DNA of 64,000 bases from Candidatus Scalindua japonica (GCF_002443295.1 NZ_BAOS01000011.1:60808-124807), one strand, 5' to 3'. Counted from the first letter of the stretch, positions 10,285-20,922 are shown. Numbers and translations are program-made. The notes: generated from the letters alone by a model not told the origin.

Positions 10285-10368
10285 AACTTAGGCTATAACA
10301 GCAGTTAATGTTCCTGTAACTAATTTGTTTATAATTTTTCGCCCCAGCCTCTTTTGATATTCCATTTA

Positions 10369-12078
10369 TCATCTCTTAAAGCCGTGACTTATTGTATGGT
10401 TTTCTATATTTTGCGACTTAACAAGTCTGTACATTCGTATATTACTGCTTGTACTGGGTATTGAAAAAAAACCTAACCCCTGCGGGATTTTACTGTAGAC
10501 TATCTCTAATCCCTCTAAGTCTATGTCAGTGCCCAAAACCCATATCTCATCACCAATATCTACTTTAAATTTATCTAGTTCAGCGTATTCTTCGATATAA
10601 TTTGCAATAGTCATTACCTTAAAGTTGCCTAGCTTAATCCATGTTTCAGTTGAATTAGTAAGGTCCGGTCTTCCGGAAGACCGTGAAACATACTTCGCGC
10701 CTACTATCTGAGCATTGTAGTGAAAAACGTTTCCTGTCCAACCGTCGTGAACAATAATAACAGTACGACTTGGGCCATGATATGATGTCATATCCTGTAA
10801 CGCAGACTTTATGTCGTCCGAAAAGTGAAATCCCTCTGCAAATACAGGAAACTGAAAATGTTTTTTTTTGTATGTCTGGTGCAGGATACCTCCGTAAATA
10901 TGATAAAGAAATCCTCCGGTGTAAAGCTTCCCATCGTGTGTTTCAATGAATGCACGATTGAAGATATTTGAAACCCGATCAGGCGTGAAATGACCCAATC
11001 CGATAAAAAGATGCAGAGAACTAAGTGTTAAAATCCCCAACCACACAAGAGTTACACGTAAATGGTATCCTTTTATTAAAATTTCAGCAAGATTTTTTAA
11101 TCCGACTATACTGCATAGTACTACAGGAAAGACTGTCAATAAAAAATAACGTGGCGTAGTTGTCGAACCAAAATAGAATAGAAATACCGGTAAACACCAC
11201 ACCAAGACACATATAAACAGCTTTTGTCTCTCTTCCAGCAGATCTCTAAATCCCCATACAGCAAAAATCAATGGAAATGGTGAGATAGACCAGATCAGAT
11301 AGTACCAGAATTTTGTATGGTAACGAGGATTAAACAGATGTGTCTTAATAGTGGAGTGAATATTATCCATATGTGGATCGAATGAAAAAATTAATGCATA
11401 GATAATAATCATTACGATTCCTATGGCCGCACATTTAAGGACCGTCTTCTTAATCGAATTATGATTAAAATAAATAAGCATGGCTATAATGGGCGTTAAC
11501 AAAACTGTATCGGCACGGATTAGGATACCTAAACCAAAGAGAGCTAACGCCAGTGACTCAATACCCTTTTTTGGTAAATTTGACAATAAAGCTATTGATG
11601 CTAAAGCAAATACAAGTGCAACAATAGCAGTATTGCCATAGCGGCTGTTCGTCCAGAGTATCGGGTTAATGTAGAGACAGAATGCCATTAGAATCCGCTC
11701 GGAATACTTCAGTTCTTTGCGAAATGAGACAATTGAAAATAACGGTATCATGGTCCCTGCAATTACTGACAGTGTAATCATTATCAATGGGATATGGGTA
11801 ACGTTACTACCAAATACCATATCAATAATTTGCACTAATCTATAATAACCTACCTGAGGACCATAGCGGTAAGTATCCCCAATGTTATCACGCACAAGCG
11901 CCGCTATTCCGGTAGCTATTGAGAGGTCATCAGTCTCCCAGAAAAAACTGTAGTTGGCAAATAGCAATCGACCTATTAAAAAAGCGGCAAATAATACAGA
12001 AATGCTTGCTAATTTGACTGTTTTGCTGGTATTACCGGAAATTATATCACGATACAATCTTGTCTTTTCACCGTTCAT
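10369..12078 (-). CDS. polytopic GT-C-type membrane protein
   Basis: A 569-residue polytopic membrane protein with about 10-12 hydrophobic segments in the first 380 residues and a soluble C-terminal part of about 170 residues. The first loop has FFWETDDLSIATGIAALV, in the place where GT-C enzymes keep their catalytic acidic residues, and RYGNTAIVALVFAL follows. The start ATG overlaps the stop of the flavoprotein gene 12075-13436 by four bases (ATGA), which indicates translational coupling. Role inferred as sugar transfer from a polyprenyl-phosphate donor; a polymerase role cannot be excluded. Confidence 0.65.
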   Translation of the reverse strand: MNGEKTRLYRDIISGNTSKTVKLASISVLFAAFLIGRLLFANYSFFWETDDLSIATGIAALVRDNIGDTYRYGPQVGYYRLVQIIDMVFGSNVTHIPLIMITLSVIAGTMIPLFSIVSFRKELKYSERILMAFCLYINPILWTNSRYGNTAIVALVFALASIALLSNLPKKGIESLALALFGLGILIRADTVLLTPIIAMLIYFNHNSIKKTVLKCAAIGIVMIIIYALIFSFDPHMDNIHSTIKTHLFNPRYHTKFWYYLIWSISPFPLIFAVWGFRDLLEERQKLFICVLVWCLPVFLFYFGSTTTPRYFLLTVFPVVLCSIVGLKNLAEILIKGYHLRVTLVWLGILTLSSLHLFIGLGHFTPDRVSNIFNRAFIETHDGKLYTGGFLYHIYGGILHQTYKKKHFQFPVFAEGFHFSDDIKSALQDMTSYHGPSRTVIIVHDGWTGNVFHYNAQIVGAKYVSRSSGRPDLTNSTETWIKLGNFKVMTIANYIEEYAELDKFKVDIGDEIWVLGTDIDLEGLEIVYSKIPQGLGFFSIPSTSSNIRMYRLVKSQNIENHTISHGFKR

Positions 12079-13436
12079 ACTGTCTTCACCACATCCTGGT
12101 CTTTAAGAAAATTCCTGGTGTATCCGGCTACCTTCCGTCCATCCCGTATTGCATAATTTATGCCCCTGTCTTCAGGGTAAATCTGGGCCATACTGGCAAT
12201 ATAAAAACCGTCAACCGGGGTAGCATAATCCGGTATAATGTGTCGGTATCCGCAAGAAACAATAGGCTGAGCATGTTTCGCTCTCCACACCTTGTAGTTA
12301 ATTATCCAGTCTGGGCTAAATTCAGGAAATATGCGTCGTATATACGGTAGAGCAAACAAGAGAAGTTTTTTATCCTCCAATCCAAACATTTCTTCATTCG
12401 GCAGAAGATATTTGGACAAATAAACAATGTGATGTCCTGAATAATGAACAGGTGATTCAATGTTTGTATGTTCAATGATACCAACAAAAGGGAAAGAGGG
12501 ATCATTTACATTAATCCAATACAGTTTTGACAGGCTTCGGTCTAACTGTAGTACCAGGCACACATTCGCCAGGTAATTTATCTTAATAAGACTTTTTGTA
12601 AACTCATCAGACACATGAGAACGCATCAGGCTTGAAATTACAGGCAAAGCAGTAGTCGCAATAGCGGCATCACATGGTAAAACTTCACCATTGGCAATCA
12701 CGCCGGTAATGCGGCGATTCCTCACTTCCAGGCCTCTTGCTGATGATCTGTAACAAATAGTGCCACCATGAGAAGAGATAAAGTTGACAATATGATCTAT
12801 AATTACAGCAAAACCACCACGAAAATAAATGAGCTGCTCTTCTCCCATCCTACCTCGGCTGCCTCCCCGTAATACAAGTTTTGCCCATAACCATGCTGCT
12901 GATATACTGGAGGCATAATCGCCAAACTTACCAGCTAAAAGAGGTTCCCATACAACGCTGAAAACCTCTTTACCGACAAGAGAAGATATCCATTCAGCCG
13001 CGGGAATATCGTCCAACTTCAACCAATCCTTATATCTACGGGCCTTCAATACCAGTAAACCGAGTTTAAATCTGTTGTACAATGACAGAGGAGTGAAACG
13101 CAAGAGATCAACAGGGGTAGATAAACGATAAAGATTATTAGAGAAATACATTCCTGTCTGCGTTGGAGATTTTATCATACACCTGTTCAGTTTCAAATCA
13201 TCAATCAGTTCAATGACATGGCGATCATTGTTAAAGCAATGATGGTAAAAACGTTCAAGACGAGTTTCTCCAACAGAAAAACTTCCTGCAAGACCACCGA
13301 TCTGATCGTCCGCCTCAAGCAGTGTAACCCTGATTCCACAGCGTGTTAATTCATAAGCAGCCGCTAAACCGGTGAAACCGCCACCGATAACAATAACATG
13401 CATTTTATTTAAATTGTTTTTCGTATCGCTTGCCAT
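12075..13436 (-). CDS. FAD-dependent amine-oxidase/mutase-like protein
   Basis: An N-terminal FAD-binding Rossmann motif, VIVIGGGFTGLAAAYEL, is followed by LLEADDQIGGLAGSF, as in protoporphyrinogen oxidase-like and UDP-galactopyranose mutase-like flavoproteins. The C-terminal GINYAIRDGRKVA closes the FAD site. I moved the start to the ATG at 13436 (MASDTK), which has AGAGGA upstream, instead of a TTG seven codons earlier. It is one of three such flavoproteins in this locus. In surface glycan clusters these may rearrange or oxidise sugars or desaturate a lipid carrier; the reaction is unknown. Four-base overlap with 10369-12078. Confidence 0.75.
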   Translation of the reverse strand: MASDTKNNLNKMHVIVIGGGFTGLAAAYELTRCGIRVTLLEADDQIGGLAGSFSVGETRLERFYHHCFNNDRHVIELIDDLKLNRCMIKSPTQTGMYFSNNLYRLSTPVDLLRFTPLSLYNRFKLGLLVLKARRYKDWLKLDDIPAAEWISSLVGKEVFSVVWEPLLAGKFGDYASSISAAWLWAKLVLRGGSRGRMGEEQLIYFRGGFAVIIDHIVNFISSHGGTICYRSSARGLEVRNRRITGVIANGEVLPCDAAIATTALPVISSLMRSHVSDEFTKSLIKINYLANVCLVLQLDRSLSKLYWINVNDPSFPFVGIIEHTNIESPVHYSGHHIVYLSKYLLPNEEMFGLEDKKLLLFALPYIRRIFPEFSPDWIINYKVWRAKHAQPIVSCGYRHIIPDYATPVDGFYIASMAQIYPEDRGINYAIRDGRKVAGYTRNFLKDQDVVKTV

Positions 13437-13482
13437 AAAAAAAAGTCCTCTTTCCAATAAATAAATAAATAATACACTTTTG

Positions 13483-15015
13483 TTATCGGTTATCAGTTTC
13501 TCGTTTCAACGCACTGGTTTTTCCAAGTTTCCAGATAGTAAAAACCAGTAACATCGTAAGTAAAATTATTGTAGTTGGCAATAATGAGCTGCCAAGAATT
13601 GGGTGACCTTCGGGAGCGGTAGCACGCAAAACTGATAGCCATGGAAGTTGTAGTCCTTCTGTAATAACACGGCACCATGACTCCGGAACGGGTTCGCGCA
13701 CCATACTGATAACCCATGAATGTAATAGAATTGGGATGACAATAATGATAAGCCAGCGGCGTGGAATCCTGACAAGGTGGTCACATGCAGAGAGATAGAT
13801 CAGAGGTATCAGAGGTACCAGATACCGAAATCCCGAGTTGAATTGTATTCTGGAATACTGGTTGGCTGCACAGAAAGAGAGAAACAGAATAAAAAAAATA
13901 GTTGTCAATATTCTTTCCGGTTGTGTCAGTATCAGTTTGTTTTTTTTATAAAAACATGTCGGGATAAGCCCTATTGCTAAAATTGGCCCGTATGTATACA
14001 TTCCGTATGACGGGGAAAAAAGATTCAGGTAAAAGAGGTCCAATGAAGGCCAGGTAAACCCCCGAAATCCACTATCAGAATAAGGGTTTCTGAAGTAATA
14101 TCCCTCCGTAGTGGTAACATTTGGCATCCAATACTGACCGGGAAGGAACGGATTCCCAAACATTGACCATTGACTGTAGCACAGGAAGAGTACCGGAGGC
14201 GCACATCCGATAATAAAAGGAATAGACTCCCGTATAGCAGTTTTTAGTGAAGCCGTGGAAAGGCGATTAATGATAAGGTATCCATAGAAAACCAGCAGCG
14301 GAATTATTCCGCTATAGTCGAGAGCCAGGCAAGCCCCACATAGAAATCCTGCTGTCAGTCGTCGATTCATGCTTACGGGAAATCTCATTTCAGGTTGAAT
14401 CCAAAGTAAGTAAAAGGCGACAAATGCAGCATACATAATGAGCATATTGTGGTTTATGACTCCTGTTCTGAAAAAAACTGGTGTACCGAAACCAAATAAC
14501 ATTGATAACCAGAGGGCTTGTTTTGTACGAATACCACGTCTGGTTAGAAGATGGAACATAAAAACTATAGTCATGGCCGAAAGAGGCGCCATGAGAAAAA
14601 CAGAGGTTACCACTGACGCACCTCCGAAACGTAAACTTAGTCCCTTTTCTTTAACCAATTTTAGAAATTTTATGCTGTTTGTGTGCCTGGTCCTATAGAT
14701 AGTTCCAGGCACACCTTCTCTTCGAATCTTTCTTTTTTCATACCTTTCAAGTACGTCGAGAATTGGATCAAAAATAAACAGTGGGATTGCAGCAATTACG
14801 GATGCAGCAACATTATTGCCAATATATGAGTGTCCGTCTGTATGAACAAAAATATCAGGATGAAATCCCTGATACTCGTCGACCTTGAAGGTAGCATAAT
14901 CTACGAGGCTGAAAGCCGGATAGTGTTCCCGTACAATATTTGTGGCAAAATGAATAGCAAAAATACTCCAGGATATGATAAAGATTCTGATGCTTAGAGA
15001 TGTTAAAAATTTCAT
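13483..15015 (-). CDS. polytopic GT-C-type glycosyltransferase
   Basis: About 510 residues with roughly 10 membrane spans. The first periplasmic loop contains VHTDGHSYIGNN, and LFGFGTPVFFRTGVINHNM follows, both seen in uncharacterised GT-C-like membrane proteins of polysaccharide loci. The ATG at 15015 is preferred to a TTG five codons upstream; it lies 24 bases after the stop of 15040-16494. YYFRNPYSDSGFRGFTWPS is a conserved-looking loop similar to one in 6673-8829 (FGPERGFEWPHDPYPGHGF), suggesting the two share a fold. Substrate unknown. Confidence 0.65.
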   Translation of the reverse strand: MKFLTSLSIRIFIISWSIFAIHFATNIVREHYPAFSLVDYATFKVDEYQGFHPDIFVHTDGHSYIGNNVAASVIAAIPLFIFDPILDVLERYEKRKIRREGVPGTIYRTRHTNSIKFLKLVKEKGLSLRFGGASVVTSVFLMAPLSAMTIVFMFHLLTRRGIRTKQALWLSMLFGFGTPVFFRTGVINHNMLIMYAAFVAFYLLWIQPEMRFPVSMNRRLTAGFLCGACLALDYSGIIPLLVFYGYLIINRLSTASLKTAIRESIPFIIGCAPPVLFLCYSQWSMFGNPFLPGQYWMPNVTTTEGYYFRNPYSDSGFRGFTWPSLDLFYLNLFSPSYGMYTYGPILAIGLIPTCFYKKNKLILTQPERILTTIFFILFLSFCAANQYSRIQFNSGFRYLVPLIPLIYLSACDHLVRIPRRWLIIIVIPILLHSWVISMVREPVPESWCRVITEGLQLPWLSVLRATAPEGHPILGSSLLPTTIILLTMLLVFTIWKLGKTSALKRETDNR

Positions 15016-15039
15016 ACCGATAAACCGCAATCGTTACAC

Positions 15040-16494
15040 TCAATCTTCTACGACATGTTTTTCAAATTCTTTACGATACTTTTTCCATTTGTTATTATCA
15101 AATACTCCGTTATCTTCAAAACAATCAACAGCCGAATATGCCATATGGAAAGCATGATGGGTATTGTCGTGAGCAAAGAGACCCTGACGCCCAAAAGTGA
15201 GTAAGTTTTCTACTTGACTGAGCCACTGATCAACTTGTTCGAAACAGGCTTCGTATCCCTGCCTGTACATTGGATATGCAAACTTAGTACGACGTGTTAC
15301 TACATCTTTTACAGAGGCCTTAACAGGGATTTCAGCAAACTCCAGACATCGACATACAAGTTCACCCAGTTCTTTATCATTCATTTCCCACTCCGGACTG
15401 CTTATAAAACAGGGAAGCTCAGCACATAAAACGGTTATATTGTCCGGTTTTTCGGCACAATTATAATTCTTTGGTTCCGAAAGGCGCGTTATCTGAATCT
15501 CCGACTCAGGAAAGTAATGTGCATCGTATTCACTGAATTGTTTTTGCTCCAACACGAGGTATATAAAAATCATTGACCGATATTTCAGAAAGTTCGAAGC
15601 CTGAATGATCGGTTGTGGTGGTTGTGGTAACAAACACTGTATTAAGGTACAGATTGGTATTGTAGACCAGACATAATCCGCTTTATAAGAGTGCGTTTGT
15701 CCATCTTTTTCACAGGTGACAGAATAAACTCCGGAACTGTTTAAATTTATAGATGATGCCTTGGTGCCCATACAAAAGCTTGCACCATTATCACTGGACG
15801 CTTGAAATAAATACTCACTTATTTGTCCAAACCCGTATTTTGGATAGAAAAAGCGTCCGCCATTTAAGATCTTTTTTACTCCTGGTAAGGCAGACAATAT
15901 TTTCCCTGCCATCTTACCCGGAGAGTTGGAAGAAACACGACGTTTTGCCTGAATAGGCGAAACTTCATCGGGTGACATTCCCCATAATTTTCGCGCGTAA
16001 GGAAAGTAGAAATCACGGCATATAGTCCTCCCCAAACCTTGCTCCAGAACAGAAGCAAACGTTTTATTTTCAGCAGTTGTTGATCTGTTCTTAAATACTT
16101 TTCTAAAAACGTCAGTTGCAGCGTTAAAGGCGAAACCTGGTGAAAGTCGAAGCATCAAGTCAAGAGGTTTAAGTGGAAAATGGACCCACTGCCCATGTAG
16201 CCTTATCCTTCCATGCCTGGGCCTGTCCAGTAAATCTTTGTCCAGTAGTATTCTGATATCCTCCAGAATATCAGGTTTGCAGGCCGGATGAAGGCGATGA
16301 CTTCCATAGTCTACCCTTACTCCATAAATCTTAAAACTGGCGGCGGTTCCTCCTACAGTTTCAGATTGTTCCAGTACTGTAACTGCGGCTAACCCTTTTT
16401 GTATCAATTGAAATGCCGCATACAAACCGGCAGGTCCCGCACCTAAGATTATTACACGAGGTTTTCTTTTTACACCTCCTTTTTCTTTAATCAT
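15040..16494 (-). CDS. FAD-dependent protoporphyrinogen-oxidase-like protein
   Basis: A 484-residue flavoprotein: VIILGAGPAGLYAAFQL at residues about 14-30 binds FAD, and VTVLEQSETVGGTAASF with VDYGSHRLHP follows, as in UDP-galactopyranose mutase and related NAD(P)-binding enzymes. LWGMSPDEVSPIQAKRR is a motif repeated in the third flavoprotein of the locus (25603-27396: VWGISCREIRAEWAAQR), so these two are closer to each other than to 12075-13436. A strong AGGAGG lies inside the gene's first codons without a usable start after it. Function unknown; context suggests a sugar or lipid-carrier substrate. Confidence 0.75.
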   Translation of the reverse strand: MIKEKGGVKRKPRVIILGAGPAGLYAAFQLIQKGLAAVTVLEQSETVGGTAASFKIYGVRVDYGSHRLHPACKPDILEDIRILLDKDLLDRPRHGRIRLHGQWVHFPLKPLDLMLRLSPGFAFNAATDVFRKVFKNRSTTAENKTFASVLEQGLGRTICRDFYFPYARKLWGMSPDEVSPIQAKRRVSSNSPGKMAGKILSALPGVKKILNGGRFFYPKYGFGQISEYLFQASSDNGASFCMGTKASSINLNSSGVYSVTCEKDGQTHSYKADYVWSTIPICTLIQCLLPQPPQPIIQASNFLKYRSMIFIYLVLEQKQFSEYDAHYFPESEIQITRLSEPKNYNCAEKPDNITVLCAELPCFISSPEWEMNDKELGELVCRCLEFAEIPVKASVKDVVTRRTKFAYPMYRQGYEACFEQVDQWLSQVENLLTFGRQGLFAHDNTHHAFHMAYSAVDCFEDNGVFDNNKWKKYRKEFEKHVVED

Positions 16495-16558
16495 TATGGT
16501 ATTTAGACTATTCTAATTTACCTGGTCGTATGTATATAATTAAACAGTATTGTCTCGT

Positions 16559-17497
16559 TTATTTTTGCCTTGGAGATAATCCAACCTTGGAAATCAAGTC
16601 AGCTAAAAGCCCGATTGACCAAATGGTCCCCGCGGACAGCATACACAACATTCCCAACAAAAGACTTTCAGAAAGGTGCCATTGTATAACATCATAAATA
16701 AATTTAACTATGCCAGTGATGAAGAATATCCCACCCAGTGGTAAGAAAACTTTTAAAGGATTAAAATAAACAATAGTGCGTATTATCAACAGTAAAAAAT
16801 AATAGGCGTGTATTGGCATTATTTTTGATTTTCCAACCCTTTGATAATAGTCGATAGAGTGGTAATACACCTGATAGTCGTTACACGACATTGCAAGGGT
16901 AATAGTGGTCGTAAATGAAAAACCTGAAGGGAGAATATTGATAAAATTTTCAATCAAAGATTTTCTGAATACTCGTAAACCCGAGTTGAGGTCCGGAATA
17001 TGTTTACCGGAAAGATAATTTGCCAAAAAATTCAAGAACCATTTAGCCGGTTTTCGTACAAATGGGATGTTTACATCTTTTCCGGTCCTGGCGCCGACAA
17101 CCATATCGTACTCGTGAGCTTTCTCTAGCAACACCGGTATTGCGGTAGTTGGATAGGTGCCATCAGCGTCAATAATGACAATATATTCAGAACGTGCCTC
17201 TTTTATACCAGTTTTCAGAGCTGCACCGTATCCCAGATTATGTGGAAGATTACAAAGTTTCGCATTTTGTTCCATCACCTGTTTCGCAGTACCGTCAGTG
17301 GAACCGTCATTAACAACTATCACCTCATAAATCCACTCAGTTTGCTCCATCACTTTGTGCACGTCCTTAATCTGATCTGCAATTACGTCTTCTTCGTTAT
17401 AGGCGGGGATGACGATGGAAACTTCTACATTATTCATTGCTTGATCACTCAAGTTCGGGTTCACTTTTCGGTCCGTTTTATTCAAGTATTCTGCCAT
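16559..17497 (-). CDS. GT2-family glycosyltransferase (DPM1/GtrB-like)
   Basis: A 312-residue enzyme. The GT-A domain starts VSIVIPAYNEEDVI and has VVNDGSTDGT and the metal-binding DADGTYP; LNSGLRVFRK marks the acceptor region. Two hydrophobic segments at the C-terminus (residues about 235-300) anchor it in the membrane. This layout is that of polyprenyl-phosphate hexosyl synthases (DPM1, GtrB, ArnC types), which load the lipid-linked sugars used by GT-C enzymes. It therefore pairs logically with the four GT-C-type genes of the locus. The sugar is not identifiable. Confidence 0.8.
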   Translation of the reverse strand: MAEYLNKTDRKVNPNLSDQAMNNVEVSIVIPAYNEEDVIADQIKDVHKVMEQTEWIYEVIVVNDGSTDGTAKQVMEQNAKLCNLPHNLGYGAALKTGIKEARSEYIVIIDADGTYPTTAIPVLLEKAHEYDMVVGARTGKDVNIPFVRKPAKWFLNFLANYLSGKHIPDLNSGLRVFRKSLIENFINILPSGFSFTTTITLAMSCNDYQVYYHSIDYYQRVGKSKIMPIHAYYFLLLIIRTIVYFNPLKVFLPLGGIFFITGIVKFIYDVIQWHLSESLLLGMLCMLSAGTIWSIGLLADLISKVGLSPRQK

Positions 17498-17541
17498 TAA
17501 TATTTTCTATTTTCTTGTAGCGTTTGTGCCGGACTTTAATT

Positions 17542-19299
17542 TTAAAAATAAGTATTCAATCGTTGAGACTTGTCATTCACACAGACATATACAGATCCTC
17601 CGTTTAATGTTCCGGGAAACTTCTTTGCAACAGTGAAATCCTGATTAATACTGGACATGATTTCAGGGTATAAAGATTCCATATGATCTTGGAATATATA
17701 TACAAGCCATATAGTTTTATTATCTGAAAGTATTTCGTTGAGCGCGTCAAGTGTTTTGATCGTCTCCCACTCAGGAGCATAGTATTTTTCGAAAGGATAC
17801 ATGGCCATGCCTACGGATACCACCAAATCGCTATCTTTGCAATTCTCTTTAATATATGCTAAAGCTCCGGAATAATCTTGCTTTGGGTAGCGATAATTGT
17901 TTGCCAGGGTAATAAAAGAAGCGACAATAATAATACTGGCAAAGAGAGTTCCCGCTTTTCGAACAGAGAAATAAGACGAAAGTTTTTTTGGCAGTAATAA
18001 TTGAAATAAACGCGCTGATTCTGTGGTACCACGGACCAGGACTAAAAATCCTATACCGAGAAGGAAGAAAAAGAAACGTGGATAAAAGTGAAGATGGGCT
18101 ATTATCAACGTTATCGTTCCGATGAGCAAGGGAATTAGCAATAACCAGATAACAATTTGGTTAGATCTGGCATAACTGATTAATCCTGCTCCAAATAGTA
18201 ATAATGCTATTACTCCCCCAAGGATTGTTCCAAAGCTGATGCTTAATCCTTTTACTGCCTCAAACAATCCCCAAATAGGATTGGTCCATGCCTCCACACG
18301 CAAAGCCCCTTCGCCTAAGCGCCCTTGAAAGGAGTTGATTACCTGAGGAAGGATCAGAGAGTACAACTGGAATGTGAAAAGGCCCACTAAGATAAACGAT
18401 TTCACAGGCCACCAATCAGAGGAAGTTACGTTTTTAAGGAAATTTGTGTGTTTTAACAAAATGAAGCAGTAAATAATAATATGACTTACCAGTAAAAAAA
18501 CAGATGTTAAATGAGTATATATTCCCAGTGCCATGAACGCGGCATAAATAATACAAGAAACAGTTGAGGCTTTTCGAAGAACTTTTATAAAAAGACAGGT
18601 CCCTGATAACGTACAAAAAAGCAGACCCGTGTAGCCCCGTGCGTTTTGTGAAAACCAGACGTGGTGGTATGATAGTGTTATTAAGATTGTGGCAAGCCAT
18701 GCTTCTCTATCATCGGTAAGGTTTCTCGCCAGATTATATAGGACCCAGATACTGGCTAATCCAAACAATAGTGCTGGTAGCCGGAGTGCGCCCGGGCTCT
18801 CTCCAAAAACCGAGACACTGATATTTGAGAGTAAAGAGTAAAAAACATGATTATTCTGGTCTATGTAACTTGTAAGAAGCTGGCCAAACGGAAGCCTGAC
18901 GAACTCTACAAGCGTTAGCACCTCATCATACCAAAGATCTGAATTAATCCCCCTTAATCTCAATAAAGCGGCAATAACCAGTAACAATACCAATGCTATT
19001 GAAGACTTAAATCGCGGTTTGGAATTAATATCTTTGTATATGCCGGAAGGATTATTGTATAAAGGATTGTTTACATTTGTACTTCTACTGCTCTTGTAAA
19101 ATAATAGAAATAAAACGAAACCATTTATTATCAACCCAACCTTAAACAGACTCATACCGGTGAGTAGTCTATTAATATCAGACGTTACCGGGATAGCAAA
19201 TGACTGGATTATTTTCAAGGATGGCATCAATGAGATACATATAATTGCTATTACAGCGATTATGCTGAAAAGTATACTCTTATTTATTCTGTTGGTCAT
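17542..19299 (-). CDS. polytopic GT39/PMT-like glycosyltransferase
   Basis: About 585 residues with some 12 membrane spans. LWYDEVLTLVEFVRLPFGQLL gives the DE motif of the first periplasmic loop of GT39/ArnT-like enzymes, and NNHVFYSLLSNISVSVFGESPGALRLPALLFG follows as usual. I placed the start at the ATG at 19299 (MTNRINK), nine bases after the stop of the radical SAM gene, and not at the far upstream codon that would overlap that gene by 67 bases. The last 100 residues are a soluble periplasmic domain. Role: transfer of a sugar from a polyprenyl-phosphate donor, by family. Confidence 0.75.
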   Translation of the reverse strand: MTNRINKSILFSIIAVIAIICISLMPSLKIIQSFAIPVTSDINRLLTGMSLFKVGLIINGFVLFLLFYKSSRSTNVNNPLYNNPSGIYKDINSKPRFKSSIALVLLLVIAALLRLRGINSDLWYDEVLTLVEFVRLPFGQLLTSYIDQNNHVFYSLLSNISVSVFGESPGALRLPALLFGLASIWVLYNLARNLTDDREAWLATILITLSYHHVWFSQNARGYTGLLFCTLSGTCLFIKVLRKASTVSCIIYAAFMALGIYTHLTSVFLLVSHIIIYCFILLKHTNFLKNVTSSDWWPVKSFILVGLFTFQLYSLILPQVINSFQGRLGEGALRVEAWTNPIWGLFEAVKGLSISFGTILGGVIALLLFGAGLISYARSNQIVIWLLLIPLLIGTITLIIAHLHFYPRFFFFLLGIGFLVLVRGTTESARLFQLLLPKKLSSYFSVRKAGTLFASIIIVASFITLANNYRYPKQDYSGALAYIKENCKDSDLVVSVGMAMYPFEKYYAPEWETIKTLDALNEILSDNKTIWLVYIFQDHMESLYPEIMSSINQDFTVAKKFPGTLNGGSVYVCVNDKSQRLNTYF

Positions 19300-19307
19300 A
19301 AGTATTC

Positions 19308-20864
19308 TCAAATTTTTTGCTTTGAATCGACATCTTTTCGATTGTAATAGTCTACTGTTGGCGCAGATGGGCATTTTGAGTGGCTATGATATTCCTTGTT
19401 TATATTTGTTTTTTGAAATAGTAAAGGTATCTTGTAAAATGGAAGCAATTCAGTGCTTAAGTTGATCAAGTGTTTTAGAAAGTATGGATTTTTTAGTGTG
19501 AATATTAGAGTATCCCATACAAAACGGGGACGCATATAAAACGCTCTTGTAGCACATTTTTGCCAGGCCTCAGCATCAAATCCAGGAATTTTAATAGCAC
19601 CGGCGTCAGCAGTCCAACCCCACCTCTTTTGAAATGCGGAATGAAGTTTTGGATCCCAAGTCTGTTTTGCCCACCATCTTGGCTCTACGACCCCTTCTTC
19701 TACCGCCTTTTCATACATATCAGTTCCTGGATACGCGACAGCAATAAAAAACATTGCCAGACTGGTCCGAATCCCCAATGCTACTTTAAGAGTAGCCCGC
19801 ATCGTTTCATCTGTTTCTCCCGGACTACCTATTACAAATGTTGCATATGTACGAATGCCATACTTTCTTGTCAACTCATGAGCTCTGTATATTTGATCTA
19901 TTTCCACCTCTTTCTTCATCTTATTAAGGATTTGAGGGTGGCCAGATTCGACACCAAAATTAATAATGTGGCACCCGGCACGCTTCATCAATTTCAACAG
20001 TTCTTCGTCTACAAGGTTGACTCGTGTGCCACATCTCCAGCTAATCTTCATACCGGATTTGATAACGGCTTCACAGAATTCAACTACCCAACTCCTCTTT
20101 ACAGTAAACGTACTGTCTCTGAAAGTAAAATTTCTGACCCCAAAGTTGTCATAGTTGTGCTTAATGTCTTTAACCGCGCGTTTTATGGAATGGAAACGGA
20201 CCTTCTTGCCGGTAGTTGTTGGTGCATCGCAGAATGTACATTTAAAAGGACATCCTCTTGAACTCAGCATCGCAACTACATAACGTCCGGTCATTGTCGG
20301 GATACGATACCTGGTAATGTCTATCAGCTTGTAATTTATTGGGGGCAAAGTATCTATATCAGCAATCCATGGGCGTGGAGGATTCGTCCTCACCGTACCA
20401 TCCTTATCACGATAAATGACCCCCTGAATCCCATTCAAATATTCATGGGTTTTACCTTGTTTCATTCTTTTTATTACTTCCACCATGGTCATTTCTCCTT
20501 CACCATATACAGCAAAATCAAAGCAATCGGCAAAAGAAAATGTATCATCGAGAGTAGAGCTTATATGCGCACCACCCAAAACAATCGGGAGGTATGGACG
20601 TGACTTTTTTAACAGTGCTGAGGTATCAAGAGCTGACATAAGTTGTGGTGTCATGATGCTGAATCCTACGAGATCCGGGTTTGCCGACAGAATTGATTCA
20701 ACCATTTCTTTGACAGTCAAACCTTCTATATCAGCATCTAAAACCATTGCATCGATACCATTCTTCTGCAATACTGTGGCAATATATAAAACACCCATTG
20801 GCTGCAAACCATAATTCGGTTTTTGTCCGGGAAGTGAAGAGGGAAAGCAAAGCACTACTTTCAT
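19308..20864 (-). CDS. B12-binding radical SAM protein
   Basis: A 518-residue protein. Residues 1-130 form a cobalamin-binding-like Rossmann domain (MKVVLCFPSS, LDADIEG, VGFSIMTPQLM, IVLGGAHIS). The radical SAM motif CPFKCTFC gives cysteines 205, 209 and 212. INFGVESGHPQIL and FVIGSPGETDETM are normal for class B/BchE-type enzymes, and a C-terminal extension of about 120 residues follows. It carries no own methyltransferase domain. It precedes the GT39-like gene by nine bases. Such enzymes methylate unactivated carbons or rearrange substrates; a glycan or lipid target is an inference from context. Confidence 0.85.
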   Translation of the reverse strand: MKVVLCFPSSLPGQKPNYGLQPMGVLYIATVLQKNGIDAMVLDADIEGLTVKEMVESILSANPDLVGFSIMTPQLMSALDTSALLKKSRPYLPIVLGGAHISSTLDDTFSFADCFDFAVYGEGEMTMVEVIKRMKQGKTHEYLNGIQGVIYRDKDGTVRTNPPRPWIADIDTLPPINYKLIDITRYRIPTMTGRYVVAMLSSRGCPFKCTFCDAPTTTGKKVRFHSIKRAVKDIKHNYDNFGVRNFTFRDSTFTVKRSWVVEFCEAVIKSGMKISWRCGTRVNLVDEELLKLMKRAGCHIINFGVESGHPQILNKMKKEVEIDQIYRAHELTRKYGIRTYATFVIGSPGETDETMRATLKVALGIRTSLAMFFIAVAYPGTDMYEKAVEEGVVEPRWWAKQTWDPKLHSAFQKRWGWTADAGAIKIPGFDAEAWQKCATRAFYMRPRFVWDTLIFTLKNPYFLKHLINLSTELLPFYKIPLLFQKTNINKEYHSHSKCPSAPTVDYYNRKDVDSKQKI

Positions 20865-20922
20865 AATATCATCTCTGTGTTTTTCTGTTCTGAATATGTC
20901 ACAAAAATTCCGTTCAAAGTAC